A stretch of 64,000 nt of DNA from an uncultured Collinsella sp. (GTDB taxonomy: Bacteria; Actinomycetota; Coriobacteriia; Coriobacteriales; Coriobacteriaceae), in NCBI GenBank assembly GCA_958369225.1, contig CATXID010000004.1, positions 121,910 through 185,909 of the forward strand, read 5' to 3'. Shown piece by piece: positions 1 through 8,839 of this stretch. Position numbers and translations under genes: made by a program. Position 1 is the stretch's first letter; each line of letters starts with the position of its first letter. The notes beneath the pieces were generated by a model, which ran no database searches, was not told where the DNA came from, and was given only the letters and a program-made list of their open reading frames with translations.

Positions 1-515
1 CCGGTACGGATTGGAGCACCTTCGACGGCCCGCTTGCCGCCGCCGCCTTTATTCTGTACGTCATCCTGTCGTGCACAGATAAGGTTGATGGCTACCTGGC
101 TCGTTCGCGCAACGAGATCACCGATTTCGGCAAGTTCTTGGATCCCATCGCCGATAAGTTGCTCGTGTTCTCGGCCCTGCTGCTGTTCTTGGACTTTGGT
201 GCCGTAACCGTGTGGTCGGTGTTCATCATCCTGTTCCGCGAGCTGCTGGTGAGCGCCCTGCGCATGGTTGCGAGTGCGGCCGGTGTGGTCGTTGCGGCCG
301 ATAAGCTCGGAAAGTACAAGACGGCGACTACGATGGTTTCCATCTGCGGTTATCTGTGCGTCTTTGCGATGGCCGGCTTGCATCTTGGCCCGGTGGCGCT
401 GACGCTCGGCATCTACTCGGTGTCGCGCTTCCTGTACGCCGTGGCCGTTATCTTGACCGTTATCTCTGGCGCTCAGTACTTCTGGAACTGCCGCAAGATC
501 GTCTTTTCGGTCTAG
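1..515 (+). CDS. pgsA: CDP-diacylglycerol-glycerol-3-phosphate phosphatidyltransferase, 3' part
   Basis: The reading frame is open from the left edge (first full codon at 3) to TAG at 513-515, so the start lies outside the window. The fragment carries the complete CDP-alcohol phosphotransferase signature D-G-x2-A-R-x8-G-x3-D-x3-D at about 87-155, followed by several hydrophobic helices. Members of this membrane family join CDP-diacylglycerol to glycerol-3-phosphate, the committed step to phosphatidylglycerol. The assignment to PgsA rather than another CDP-alcohol enzyme rests on its place immediately before cinA and recA, a common order. A second family member lies at 20813-21517, so which one is the true PgsA is not settled by sequence alone. 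Confidence 0.85.
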   Translation, partial: GTDWSTFDGPLAAAAFILYVILSCTDKVDGYLARSRNEITDFGKFLDPIADKLLVFSALLLFLDFGAVTVWSVFIILFRELLVSALRMVASAAGVVVAADKLGKYKTATTMVSICGYLCVFAMAGLHLGPVALTLGIYSVSRFLYAVAVILTVISGAQYFWNCRKIVFSV

Positions 516-527
516 GTCCTGGTAGGC

Positions 528-1058
528 ATGACGGAATCATTTGAGCAGATTGCCACGCACAATGAAGAGCTCGCACGCGATATTGTCGAGCGTGCAACCG
601 TTCGTGGTGTGACGGTTTCGACGGCTGAATCTCTGACAGCGGGTATGATTGCCTCGACGATCGCCGATATCCCGGGTGCCTCAGCGGTGCTGCGCGGCGG
701 TGCGGTGACGTACTGCGACGAGATTAAGCATCGCGTACTCGGCGTTGAGCAAGAGACGCTTGACCGCTATACCGCGGTGTCGTATCAGACGGCGCGCGAG
801 ATGGCTGCCGGTTCGCTGGAGCTGTATCAGAGCGATATTGCCGTGAGCGCGACGGGCTATGCCGGCCCCGGTGGAGGGACCGAGGACGATCCGGCTGGCA
901 CTTTTTATATTGGCTGGGCGTATCGTTCGGCCGACGGGGGAGTGCCGGTGGTGGACTCCATTCGTTGTCACTATGAGGGCGATCGTTCGTGTGTTCGTGC
1001 CCTTGCGGTCGCGGAGGCGCTGGGTCGCATTGTCTGCGTGATCCATTCTATGGAATAG
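528..1058 (+). CDS. pncC: CinA C-terminal-type nicotinamide-nucleotide amidase
   Basis: This 176-residue protein consists only of the CinA C-terminal domain; the N-terminal molybdopterin-binding-like domain of full CinA is absent. Family hallmarks are the serine-containing TAESLTAG stretch near residues 31-38, the GGAVTYC segment and SATGYAGPGGG near 106-116. The family deamidates nicotinamide mononucleotide to nicotinate mononucleotide in NAD salvage. It starts 12 bases after pgsA and is probably cotranscribed with it; a strong hairpin follows directly. The CinA-RecA neighbourhood is seen in many bacteria. Confidence 0.88.
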   Translation: MTESFEQIATHNEELARDIVERATVRGVTVSTAESLTAGMIASTIADIPGASAVLRGGAVTYCDEIKHRVLGVEQETLDRYTAVSYQTAREMAAGSLELYQSDIAVSATGYAGPGGGTEDDPAGTFYIGWAYRSADGGVPVVDSIRCHYEGDRSCVRALAVAEALGRIVCVIHSME

Positions 1059-1065
1059 ACGTGTT

Positions 1066-1089
1066 TTAAGGGGCCTCCGGGCCCCTTAA
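1066..1089 (+). terminator. Intrinsic terminator after pncC
   Basis: A perfect 10-bp stem (TTAAGGGGCC pairing with GGCCCCTTAA, loop TCCG) begins eight bases after the pncC stop. The stem has T/A edges on both sides and could work in either direction. It separates the pgsA-pncC unit from recA. Confidence 0.75.
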
Positions 1090-1161
1090 TTGTGGAGATA
1101 GGGACCTCTGGCGAATTTGCTATTTGTTCAGGTAGTTGGCGTATTCTTTCTCGCCGCGCCT

Positions 1162-1227
1162 TGTTTGGTCCGCCTGTGGTCAAGTTTTTGGTCAGTGTTT
1201 GGTCGGCGTTTGGTTGGGTTTTGGAAA
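1162..1227 (+). promoter_or_regulatory. Phased 11-bp TTTGGTC repeats upstream of recA
   Basis: GGTC or its near variants recur at 1167, 1178, 1190, 1201 and 1212, with a final TTTTGG at about 1219-1224; the spacing is 11, 12, 11, 11 and about 11 bases. The units read like TTTGGTCNGNG, so one face of the helix is repeated every turn. The stretch lies about 90-150 bases before the recA start and just upstream of the LexA box. A closely matching copy lies near 46929-46965 upstream of an unrelated gene. The function is unknown; an array of activator or nucleoid-protein sites is an inference. Confidence 0.5.
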
Positions 1228-1263
1228 GGTCGGCTGCATATGATTTATCTGAACGGTTGACCA

Positions 1264-1277
1264 CGAACAGCCGTTCG
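1264..1277. promoter_or_regulatory. LexA (SOS) box of recA
   Basis: The 14-mer CGAACAGCCGTTCG is a perfect inverted repeat of the GAAC-N4-GTTC class bound by Gram-positive LexA. It sits 39 bases before the recA ATG. The window also encodes lexA with matching boxes in its own promoter region. Confidence 0.85.
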
Positions 1278-1315
1278 TTTATTATCGATGCAGGTTGTTA
1301 AGAGGAGGGCTATTC

Positions 1316-2464
1316 ATGGCCAAGAATTCAGGTCCCGTACGTACCGTTCATGCTCGCACGACGGGTAAAGAGCGCGATGAGATGATCGCCACCACCAAGG
1401 CCGAGATCGAGAAGAAATTCGGCCAGGGTTCCATCATGAGGTACGGCGACGGTGGTCCCGAGCTCGAGGTCGAGGCCATTCCCACGGGCGCCCTGGCCCT
1501 CGATGCCGCGCTGGGCATCGGCGGCGTGCCGCGTGGCCGTATCGTCGAGATTTACGGTCCCGAGTCCTCCGGTAAGACAACGCTTTCGCTCGAGATTTTG
1601 GCAGAGGCCCAGGCTATGGGCGGCGTCGTGGCATTTATCGATGCCGAGCACGCGCTCGATCCCACGTATGCCGCACGTATCGGCGTGGACATCGATGAGG
1701 TCCTCATTTCCCAGCCCGATACGGGCGAGCAGGCGCTCGAGATCGTTGACATGCTTGTGCGCTCTGGCGCCATCGACGCCATCGTCGTCGACTCTGTCGC
1801 CGCTTTGACCCCGCGTGCCGAGATCGAGGGCGAGATCGGCGATACTACGGTCGGCCTTCAAGCCCGTCTGATGAGCCAGGCGCTCCGTAAGCTCGCCGGC
1901 TCGCTCGCCAAATCTAAAACGACCTGCATCTTCATTAACCAGCTGCGCGAGAAGATCGGCGTCATGTTCGGCAACCCCGAGACCACGACGGGCGGCCGCG
2001 CCCTCAAGTTCTTCTCGTCGGTGCGCATCGATATTCGCCGCATCGACAGCATCAAGCTCAAGGACGAGGTCATCGGCAATCGTGTGCGTGCCAAGGTCGT
2101 TAAGAACAAGGTGGCGGCACCGTTCCGCTCTGCCGAGTTCGACATCATGTACGGCACGGGCATCTCTAAGGAGGGCTCGATTCTGGACATGGCCGTCGAG
2201 TGCGGTATCTGCAAAAAGATGGGCTCTTGGTTTGCTTACGGTGAGGACAAGCTCGGTAATGGACGCGAGGCCGCTAAGGCCTTCCTGCGCGAACACCCCG
2301 ATTGTGCTGACGAGATCGAGCATAAGGTTCGCCTCGCCTGCGGCCTTGAATTCGATGACGACGCTCCGTCCGAGGTCGAGCTGACCGATCAGCCCGAAAC
2401 TGAGGAGTTCGATGAGCTTTACGCCATCGATGGCTCCGCGATGCTCGATGATGATGACGAGTAG
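1316..2464 (+). CDS. recA: RecA recombinase
   Basis: RecA binds single-stranded DNA, drives strand exchange and triggers LexA self-cleavage. The 382-residue protein has Walker A GPESSGKT at 81-88 and the conserved RecA core through NQLREKIG and GGRALKFF, then a very acidic C-terminal tail. An upstream in-frame TTG at 1295 was rejected because the AGGAGG ribosome site at 1303-1308 lies after it and is correctly placed for ATG 1316. A LexA box precedes the gene and recX follows 11 bases later, so both are expected to be SOS-induced. Confidence 0.97.
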   Translation: MAKNSGPVRTVHARTTGKERDEMIATTKAEIEKKFGQGSIMRYGDGGPELEVEAIPTGALALDAALGIGGVPRGRIVEIYGPESSGKTTLSLEILAEAQAMGGVVAFIDAEHALDPTYAARIGVDIDEVLISQPDTGEQALEIVDMLVRSGAIDAIVVDSVAALTPRAEIEGEIGDTTVGLQARLMSQALRKLAGSLAKSKTTCIFINQLREKIGVMFGNPETTTGGRALKFFSSVRIDIRRIDSIKLKDEVIGNRVRAKVVKNKVAAPFRSAEFDIMYGTGISKEGSILDMAVECGICKKMGSWFAYGEDKLGNGREAAKAFLREHPDCADEIEHKVRLACGLEFDDDAPSEVELTDQPETEEFDELYAIDGSAMLDDDDE

Positions 2465-2475
2465 CGGATGCCCTC

Positions 2476-3168
2476 ATGTCGTATACGGTGACCGAGGCAA
2501 CGGTCGTCTTTCCCGATAAAAAGGCGGCCTCCTCGTTTTCGAGTGGGTATGCATCAAAAAAGCCTTGTGCACATATCGACTGTGAGCTCGAGGGCGGTTT
2601 TGAACGATCCATCTGGATTCCTGTTCGTGTCGCGCGCCTATTCCTTAAAAATCGCCCCGATCTTCCCTGCGATTGGGATGAGTTTCGCGAGGCGGTCCAG
2701 CTCATTGAGCGTAAATGCGCGCTTACCATGGTGACTGAGATGCTGTCGCGCCGCGACCATGCCACAGGTGAGGTCCGTGACAAGCTGGCTCGTTACGGAT
2801 TTCGCCAGCCCGCAATTGATTTCGCCGTCCAGCGTGCCACTGAGTATCGCTTTTTAGATGAGACCCGCTTTTGTTCGTACTTTATCGAGGAACGCAAACG
2901 ACGCGGTTGGGGACAGCGCAAGATTGAGACCGAGCTCAAGCGCCGCCATGTTGTACTCGATGATATCCCCGGCTATCCCGAGGATTATTTTGCCGTGGAG
3001 GACGACTTGGCTCGCGCATCGGCTTTACTCGCGAAGCGTCGTGTTCCCGAGACACGTGGATTCGAAAAGCTCGTCCGGTTTTTGATGGGCAAGGGCTTTT
3101 CGTACCACATCGCCGCCGATGCCGTTAAGGCGCGTCTCGATGCTGAACGTGAGGAATGTGCAGTTTAG
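2476..3168 (+). CDS. recX: RecX regulatory protein
   Basis: The 230-residue product has the tandem three-helix repeats of RecX, for example the L-x-R-R-D-H-A-T-G-E-V-R-D-K-L block near residues 91-105 and the F-I-E-E-R-K-R-R-G-W-G block near 137-147. RecX binds RecA filaments and moderates recombinase and coprotease activity. It lies 11 bases after recA in the same direction, the classical pairing. The N-terminal ~60 residues are longer and more divergent than in short RecX proteins, which is usual in actinobacteria. Confidence 0.9.
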   Translation: MSYTVTEATVVFPDKKAASSFSSGYASKKPCAHIDCELEGGFERSIWIPVRVARLFLKNRPDLPCDWDEFREAVQLIERKCALTMVTEMLSRRDHATGEVRDKLARYGFRQPAIDFAVQRATEYRFLDETRFCSYFIEERKRRGWGQRKIETELKRRHVVLDDIPGYPEDYFAVEDDLARASALLAKRRVPETRGFEKLVRFLMGKGFSYHIAADAVKARLDAEREECAV

Positions 3169-3241
3169 ACACATGCTAGAGGCATGCGTTTTGCGTACCA
3201 GCCGTTCACCGTGTTTTAGACGCCGTATCGGGTCCATTTAT

Positions 3242-3270
3242 TTGACAGTTGTTGCGGTTCAACGTACGAT
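3242..3270 (+). promoter_or_regulatory. Probable sigma-70 promoter of rny
   Basis: TTGACA at 3242-3247 and TACGAT at 3265-3270 are separated by 17 bases. This is the best promoter match in the 269-base gap between recX and rny. A hairpin with 9-bp arms (3377-3385 and 3394-3402) lies in the resulting leader and may act as a weak attenuator; that part is speculative. Confidence 0.6.
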
Positions 3271-3437
3271 AAACACTGTCATTTGCTTTGTGATATGTGC
3301 TCATCTTTGATGAGTTTGTTTATATGTTTCATCTGTATCCGACCCGCATAAGCTGCGCCCATATTACTCAAATGTCGCGAGCCGTTCGCAAGGACGGTTC
3401 GCTTTGTTGTGTAACGAATCCATAAAAAGGAGTGAGC

Positions 3438-4988
3438 ATGCCTATCATCGCAGCGCTCGTTGGCATCGTTTTGGGTGCCATCGCCGCCATTGCCTACATG
3501 CGCACCGCCAAGCAGGGTAGTCTTCACGAGGCCGACGAAAAGATTCAGTCGGCACACGCACAGGCTGAGTCCCTAATCGGTGATGCGAAGCGTCAGGCAG
3601 AGACCCTCAAAAAAGAGGCTCTGCTCGAGGCTAAAGAAGAGATCATCAAGAACAAGCAGGCTGCCGAGGCTGAGGACAAGCAGCGTAAGAACGAGATTCG
3701 TACGCTCGAGAATCGCGTGATGCAGCGCGAGGAGTCCCTCGATCGCCGCAACGATGCCCTCGACAAGCGTGAGCATCAGTTGTCCAGCCAGGCTGGCCAG
3801 GTCGAGAAGCGTTCCCGCGAGCTTGAGGAGCTCTGTGCCAAGCAGACCTCGGAGCTCGAGCGCATCGCCGACCTGACCCGCGAGGACGCTCACAAGGAGC
3901 TCCTCGACAAGGTTCGCGGCGAGGTTACCCACGAGGCCGCCACGATCATCCGAGAGTCCGAGCAGCAGGTTCGCGCCGAGTGCCACAAGACCGCTCAGGA
4001 GATCCTGTCCCTGGCGATTCAGCGCTGCGCCGCCGATCACACCGCCGAGGTCACCGTTACCTCCGTGCACATTCCTTCCGATGACCTCAAAGGTCGCATC
4101 ATCGGCCGCGAGGGTCGCAACATCCGCACCTTCGAGCAGGTTTCTGGCGTCAACCTCGTGATCGATGACACCCCCGAGACCGTCGTGCTTTCGAGCTTCG
4201 ATCCGGTCCGTCGCGAGACCGCACGCGTCGCTCTCGAGAACCTCATCGCCGACGGCCGCATTCATCCTGCTCGCATCGAGGAGATGTATCACAAGGCCGC
4301 CGACTTGGTTCAGCAGCGCGTGCGCGAGGCTGGCGAACAGGCTGCCTTCGATACCGGTATCCACGATCTGCACCCCGAGATCGTTAAGACCCTGGGTGCT
4401 CTGCGCTACCGCACCTCGTTTGGTCAGAACGTGCTCCAGCATTCCCTCGAGGTTTCCGACCTGTGCGGTGTGATGGCTTCCGAGCTTGGCCTGGATGTTG
4501 TGACCGCCAAGCGTGCCGGCCTGCTTCACGACCTTGGCAAGGCTATCGACCATGACGTCGAGGGCCCGCACGCCGTTATTGGCGCCGAGCTCGCCCGTCG
4601 CTATGGCGAGAAGCCCGTTATCGTTCATGCTATCGAGGCTCACCACGCCGACGTCGACCCCAACACGGTGCTCGATGTTCTGGTCCAGGCTGCCGATGCT
4701 GTTTCTGCCTCTCGCCCCGGTGCCCGTCGCGAATCGGCTGAGAACTACATCAAGCGTCTTGAGAAGCTCGAGGAGATTGCCAACTCCCATGACGGCGTCG
4801 AGCGTACCTATGCCATGCAGGCTGGTCGCGAGGTCCACGTCATGGTTCAGCCTGACAAGATTTCCGATGCTCAGTCCACGGTCTTGGCTCATGATATCGC
4901 CCATCAGATCGAGGAAGAGATGGAATATCCCGGTCAGGTGCGCGTTGTCGTGATTCGCGAGAGCCGCGCTGTCGATATCGCTAAATAA
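3438..4988 (+). CDS. rny: Ribonuclease Y
   Basis: RNase Y is a membrane-anchored endoribonuclease that starts mRNA decay. The 516-residue protein shows the full family order: an N-terminal hydrophobic anchor (about 2-20), a long charged coiled coil (about 25-200), a KH RNA-binding domain with GRIIGREGRN near 218-227, and an HD domain with the metal-binding HD pair near residue 362. ATG 3438 is preferred over GTG 3432 because the AAAGGAG site at 3425-3431 abuts the GTG. The next gene begins two bases after the stop. Confidence 0.95.
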   Translation: MPIIAALVGIVLGAIAAIAYMRTAKQGSLHEADEKIQSAHAQAESLIGDAKRQAETLKKEALLEAKEEIIKNKQAAEAEDKQRKNEIRTLENRVMQREESLDRRNDALDKREHQLSSQAGQVEKRSRELEELCAKQTSELERIADLTREDAHKELLDKVRGEVTHEAATIIRESEQQVRAECHKTAQEILSLAIQRCAADHTAEVTVTSVHIPSDDLKGRIIGREGRNIRTFEQVSGVNLVIDDTPETVVLSSFDPVRRETARVALENLIADGRIHPARIEEMYHKAADLVQQRVREAGEQAAFDTGIHDLHPEIVKTLGALRYRTSFGQNVLQHSLEVSDLCGVMASELGLDVVTAKRAGLLHDLGKAIDHDVEGPHAVIGAELARRYGEKPVIVHAIEAHHADVDPNTVLDVLVQAADAVSASRPGARRESAENYIKRLEKLEEIANSHDGVERTYAMQAGREVHVMVQPDKISDAQSTVLAHDIAHQIEEEMEYPGQVRVVVIRESRAVDIAK

Positions 4989-4989
4989 C

Positions 4990-6075
4990 ATGAACGACGC
5001 GAACGAGCTCATCTCATTTATCGCGTCGATGTCGGGGGAGGGCAACCTTCGCGTCGAGGAGAACCTTGGCGAGGGGTATGTCCGCCTCCGCGTTTCGGAG
5101 GCCGAGCGGCGCCAAGCAAAGCACGACATCCAGCATGTCGAGGATATTGTCATCGAAATGCTGCGGAACGCTCGTGATGCCGGCGCCGACAAGGTCTATC
5201 TCGCCACGACCAAGGAAGATGGCGTTCGTACGCTCGTCTTTCTGGACAACGGCTCGGGCGTTCCGCAGGATATGCAGGAACGCATCTTCGATGCCCGCGT
5301 TACCTCCAAGCTCGAGAGCATGAAGATGGACCGTTGGGGCGTTCACGGTCGAGGCATGGCATTGTTCTCGATTAAGCAGAACACCGATGAGGCACGCGTT
5401 GTTGCGTCGGATGTTGACCTTGGCTCGGTCTTTAAGGTGAGCGTCGCTACCGACCGCCTTGGCGAGCGTGCCGATCAGTCCAGTTGGCCTCAGGCCGTGA
5501 AGGACGAGGACGGCCACTATGTCTGCGCCCGTGGCCCTCACAACATCATTCGCGCCGCCTGTGAGTTTGCCCTCGAGGAGCTGCGCGCCTGTGATGTCTA
5601 TCTGGGGTCTCCGTCCGAGATCGCCGCGACGTTGCATGCGCAGGCGTCCAGTCGTCTCGATGCTTCTCGTCTTTTGTTTATCGATGACGAAGCCGAGCTT
5701 CCCGTGGTCGATCGTCTTGGTCTTGCTTCGGATGCGGAAGATTTTATCCGTATCTGTTCGGGTTTGGGCCTTGAGATGTCCGAGCGTACGGCGCATCGTA
5801 TCTTGGCGGGCCAGATTAAGCCCGTTCGCGGTGTGACCGCACGCCTGCTGCGCGAGCGTGATTCGTCCTCACATGCGTCTGCTCCGGTCGATCTTGCCAA
5901 GGATCGTCGCGGGCTGCGTATTGCCAAGGACGATATGGCGCAGTTCTCGCGAGCCGTGGAACGCGACTTTAATGATCTTGCATCGCGGTACTATCTCAAC
6001 CTTTGCGGCGACCCCAAGATTCGTGTTTCGCGTGATCGTATTACCGTGACGTTCGATCTTGCCAAAGAGGAATAG
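4990..6075 (+). CDS. GHKL-type ATPase of unknown function
   Basis: This 361-residue protein carries a Bergerat (GHKL) ATP-binding fold: an N-box with Glu56, Asn60 and the following ARDAGA, a G1 box DNGSGV at 86-91, and a G2 box GVHGRGM at 117-123. There is no histidine-kinase dimerisation domain, MutL C-terminus or topoisomerase module. The C-terminal half (about 150-361) is not recognised. It starts two bases after rny and is followed by spoVS, so it probably belongs to an rny-ATPase-spoVS group. ATPase activity is well supported by the motifs; its partner and role are unknown. Confidence 0.75.
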   Translation: MNDANELISFIASMSGEGNLRVEENLGEGYVRLRVSEAERRQAKHDIQHVEDIVIEMLRNARDAGADKVYLATTKEDGVRTLVFLDNGSGVPQDMQERIFDARVTSKLESMKMDRWGVHGRGMALFSIKQNTDEARVVASDVDLGSVFKVSVATDRLGERADQSSWPQAVKDEDGHYVCARGPHNIIRAACEFALEELRACDVYLGSPSEIAATLHAQASSRLDASRLLFIDDEAELPVVDRLGLASDAEDFIRICSGLGLEMSERTAHRILAGQIKPVRGVTARLLRERDSSSHASAPVDLAKDRRGLRIAKDDMAQFSRAVERDFNDLASRYYLNLCGDPKIRVSRDRITVTFDLAKEE

Positions 6076-6149
6076 CATCTTTACCGAGTCCGTTCGGTAC
6101 GATACAGTAATTGCAGTTAAAACGTACTTTTAAACGCAGGAGTTTCTTC

Positions 6150-6467
6150 ATGGATTGCCTGAAGGTATCAAGCAAATCGTCGCCCGCGTCCGTTGCCGGC
6201 GCCATTGCCGGCATGGTCAAAGATGGTGTTCCCGTCAATATTCAGTGTGTCGGCGCGGGTGCCGTCAACCAGGCCATTAAGGCTGTGGCCATTGCACGCG
6301 GATTTTTGATTCCGACCGGGTTTGATATTTCCTGCGCGCCGGTGTTCTCCGACATTCTCATCAATGGGGAGTCGCGCACGGCCATCCGTCTTTCTATTTA
6401 CGTTCATCAGATTAATCGAGCTGCTATGGATAACGTTGTGATGGACGACGTTAAGCCTGTGGCATAG
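6150..6467 (+). CDS. spoVS: SpoVS-family Alba-fold protein
   Basis: The 105-residue product matches SpoVS along its length (start MDCLKVSSKSSPASVAGAIA; GAGAVNQAIKAVAIARG near 32-48). SpoVS-like proteins are small Alba-fold, probably nucleic-acid-binding proteins. In Bacillus SpoVS affects sporulation, but homologues are common in non-sporulating bacteria, so a general regulatory role is likelier here. ATG 6150 follows AGGAG at 6138-6142; the in-frame TTG at 6111 has no such site. A possible promoter (TTTACC, 17 bases, TACAGT) lies between 6082 and 6110. Confidence 0.9.
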   Translation: MDCLKVSSKSSPASVAGAIAGMVKDGVPVNIQCVGAGAVNQAIKAVAIARGFLIPTGFDISCAPVFSDILINGESRTAIRLSIYVHQINRAAMDNVVMDDVKPVA

Positions 6468-6530
6468 AGTGTTTACTCTTTGCCCGCGCTCTTTGATTCC
6501 GCCTATTCCACCTCGTTAGGACTTATACAC

Positions 6531-7901
6531 ATGGACCAGGGTTCAGTACGCGATATTCTTGCCGGTAAAACCTATTTTATCCGCACCTTTGGCTGCCAGA
6601 TGAATCAGCACGACTCCGAGCGCGTGAGTGGCCTGCTCGACTCGTATGGCTGCCTTATGGCGCTCGATCCGGAGCATGCTGACATTGTCGTGTTCATGAC
6701 GTGCTGCGTTCGCGAGGCAGCCGACACCCGTCTGTACGGTCAGTGCAACTCTTGTAAGAGCCTCCCGCCTTCGCCCTCGGGCAAGCGCGTGGTCGCCGTG
6801 GGCGGCTGCATCGCGCAGCGCGACGGCGAGGGTCTGCTCACCAATGTCGATAACGTCAATGTTATCTTTGGCACGCATTCCATCGCCCATGTGGCCGAGC
6901 TTATTGCCGAGGCATTCTTGGACGGCAAGCGTCATATTCGCACCAATGAGCACGAGGATACGGATGCTATGAGCATGCCGTGGCATCGTGAGACCCAGTA
7001 TCACGCCTGGGTCCCCATTATGACGGGTTGCAACAATTTCTGCACCTATTGCATTGTGCCGTATGTACGCGGTCGCGAAAAGAGCCGCCCTTTCGAGGAG
7101 ATCGTCGACGAGGTTACCGGTCTAGTACGCCAGGGCGTGCGTGAGATCACGCTTCTGGGGCAAAACGTCAACTCCTATGGTCGCGATCTGTTTGGCAAGC
7201 CGCGCTTTGCCGACCTGTTGCGTGCCGTGGGCGATACGGGTGTGGAGCGCATCTTCTTTACTTCCTCGCACCCCAAAGACCTGCTGCCCGAGACCATCGA
7301 CGCTATGGCCGAGACGCCTGCCGTCATGCCGCAGCTGCACCTGGCAGTTCAGTCGGGCTCGACGCGCATCCTTAAAGAGATGAACCGTCGCTATACGCGC
7401 GAGGATTATCTGGGGCTCGTCGATCGCATCCGCAATCGCATGCCCGATATCGCACTTTCGACCGATATCATCGTGGGCTTCCCCGGCGAGACCGAGGAAG
7501 ACTTTGAGCAGACGCTCTCGCTTGCCGAGACGGTCCGTTATGCTCAGGCCTATACGTTTATCTATTCCAAGCGCGCCGGTACTCCGGCCGCCGAGATTAA
7601 CGATCCCACGCCGCATGAGGTAATTCTTGAACGCTTCAACCGTCTGGTGAAGGTTATCGAAACCACAGCGCACGAGTATAACCAGGGTGAACTCCACACC
7701 GTTGTGCCGGCGCTTATTGAGGGTACGAGCAAAAAGAATGACGCGGTGCTGCTAGGTAAGAGTCCTAAGAATCAGACCGTTCATGCACCGATTCCCGAGG
7801 GCTACAGCATCGATCAGTTGGTTGGCAAGATTGTCGATGTTGACGTCGACGTTGCCAAGACGTGGTATCTGTCCGGATCCGTTGTGGGCGAGCCGCGCTA
7901 A
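6531..7901 (+). CDS. miaB: tRNA-2-methylthio-N6-dimethylallyladenosine synthase
   Basis: MiaB is a radical-SAM methylthiotransferase that completes the ms2i6A37 modification of tRNAs reading UNN codons. From ATG 6531 (456 residues) the three N-terminal cluster cysteines are near Cys22, Cys58 and Cys93, and the radical-SAM CxxxCxxC motif is Cys167, Cys171 and Cys174 within CNNFCTYC. A TRAM domain occupies the last ~65 residues. An in-frame TTG at 6480 would add 17 residues but lacks a ribosome site. The stop overlaps the miaA start by one base (TAATG), so the two modification enzymes acting on the same adenosine are translationally coupled. Confidence 0.93.
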   Translation: MDQGSVRDILAGKTYFIRTFGCQMNQHDSERVSGLLDSYGCLMALDPEHADIVVFMTCCVREAADTRLYGQCNSCKSLPPSPSGKRVVAVGGCIAQRDGEGLLTNVDNVNVIFGTHSIAHVAELIAEAFLDGKRHIRTNEHEDTDAMSMPWHRETQYHAWVPIMTGCNNFCTYCIVPYVRGREKSRPFEEIVDEVTGLVRQGVREITLLGQNVNSYGRDLFGKPRFADLLRAVGDTGVERIFFTSSHPKDLLPETIDAMAETPAVMPQLHLAVQSGSTRILKEMNRRYTREDYLGLVDRIRNRMPDIALSTDIIVGFPGETEEDFEQTLSLAETVRYAQAYTFIYSKRAGTPAAEINDPTPHEVILERFNRLVKVIETTAHEYNQGELHTVVPALIEGTSKKNDAVLLGKSPKNQTVHAPIPEGYSIDQLVGKIVDVDVDVAKTWYLSGSVVGEPR

Positions 7902-8839
7902 TGATTTCTCCTTGGGCAGGCCTTTCCGCCGTTGCGATTGTCGGTCCGACCGCGGTTGGCAAAAGTGATGTCGCAGATCGTTTGGCGGCTCGCCTTTCGT
8001 CCGAAGTGCTGTCGTGTGACGCGATGCAAATCTATCGAGGTATGGATATCGGGACTGCCAAGATGGCACCCGAGGAATGCACGGCGCCTCTACGCTTGGT
8101 CGATATTGTTGAACCGGGCGTTGCATATTCTGCAGCGCTGTATCAGACAGACGCTCGTGTGCATGTTGAGCGCTTGCTGGGCGAGGGCCGCCTACCGGTG
8201 TTTTGCGGGGGTACAGGCTTGTATCTTAAGGCCGCCCTGGATGAGATGGATTTTCCCTCGGGCGAGCTTGAGGACGATCGCCGCGCGAGGTATCAGGAGC
8301 TTGCCGAGCGCATTGGCGAGGAAGCGCTACACGCGCTGCTTGCCGAGCGTGACCCCGAGTCCGCTGCGGTCATCCACCCCCATAATGTTCGTCGCGTGAT
8401 TCGCGCGCTCGAAATGCACGATGATGGCGTGTCCTACGCGCAGCAAAAGTCACAGTTTAGTGTTCCGCGCGAGCATTATCACGCTCTGTGGTTTGGATTG
8501 ATGCGTAATCGCGAGGCGCTTTACGAGCGTATTAACCTACGCGTCGATCTGATGTTTGAGCAGGGTCTTGTTGATGAGGTTCGTGGTCTTATGGACCAGG
8601 GGCTGGGAGATGCCCTGACTTCGATGCAGGCGATTGGCTATAAAGAGATTATCGATGCCTTTGACGGCGTGATTTCTATGGATGAGGCTCGCGAACTCAT
8701 CAAGATGCGTTCGCGTCGCTATGCCAAGCGTCAGCTTTCGTGGTTTAAACGCGATGACCGCATCGTGTGGTTCGATATGGACGAGTTTACGATCGATGAG
8801 GTCGTTGAGGATATCCTCCACCGTATCGAGGTGGCCTAA
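7901..8839 (+). CDS. miaA: tRNA dimethylallyltransferase
   Basis: MiaA transfers a dimethylallyl group to A37 of tRNA, making the substrate of MiaB. The 312-residue protein has the P-loop GPTAVGKS at about 15-22 and the signature CDAMQIYRGMDIGTAKM, in which the aspartate is catalytic. ATG 7901 overlaps the miaB stop; an earlier in-frame start at 7862 lies inside miaB and is unlikely. Its own stop overlaps the hflX start by one base, again TAATG. Confidence 0.94.
   Translation: MISPWAGLSAVAIVGPTAVGKSDVADRLAARLSSEVLSCDAMQIYRGMDIGTAKMAPEECTAPLRLVDIVEPGVAYSAALYQTDARVHVERLLGEGRLPVFCGGTGLYLKAALDEMDFPSGELEDDRRARYQELAERIGEEALHALLAERDPESAAVIHPHNVRRVIRALEMHDDGVSYAQQKSQFSVPREHYHALWFGLMRNREALYERINLRVDLMFEQGLVDEVRGLMDQGLGDALTSMQAIGYKEIIDAFDGVISMDEARELIKMRSRRYAKRQLSWFKRDDRIVWFDMDEFTIDEVVEDILHRIEVA

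Noticed and set aside
1092..1301. 69-codon open frame before recA
   Set aside because: It covers the phased repeats and LexA box, has no ribosome site and reads into the recA start region.
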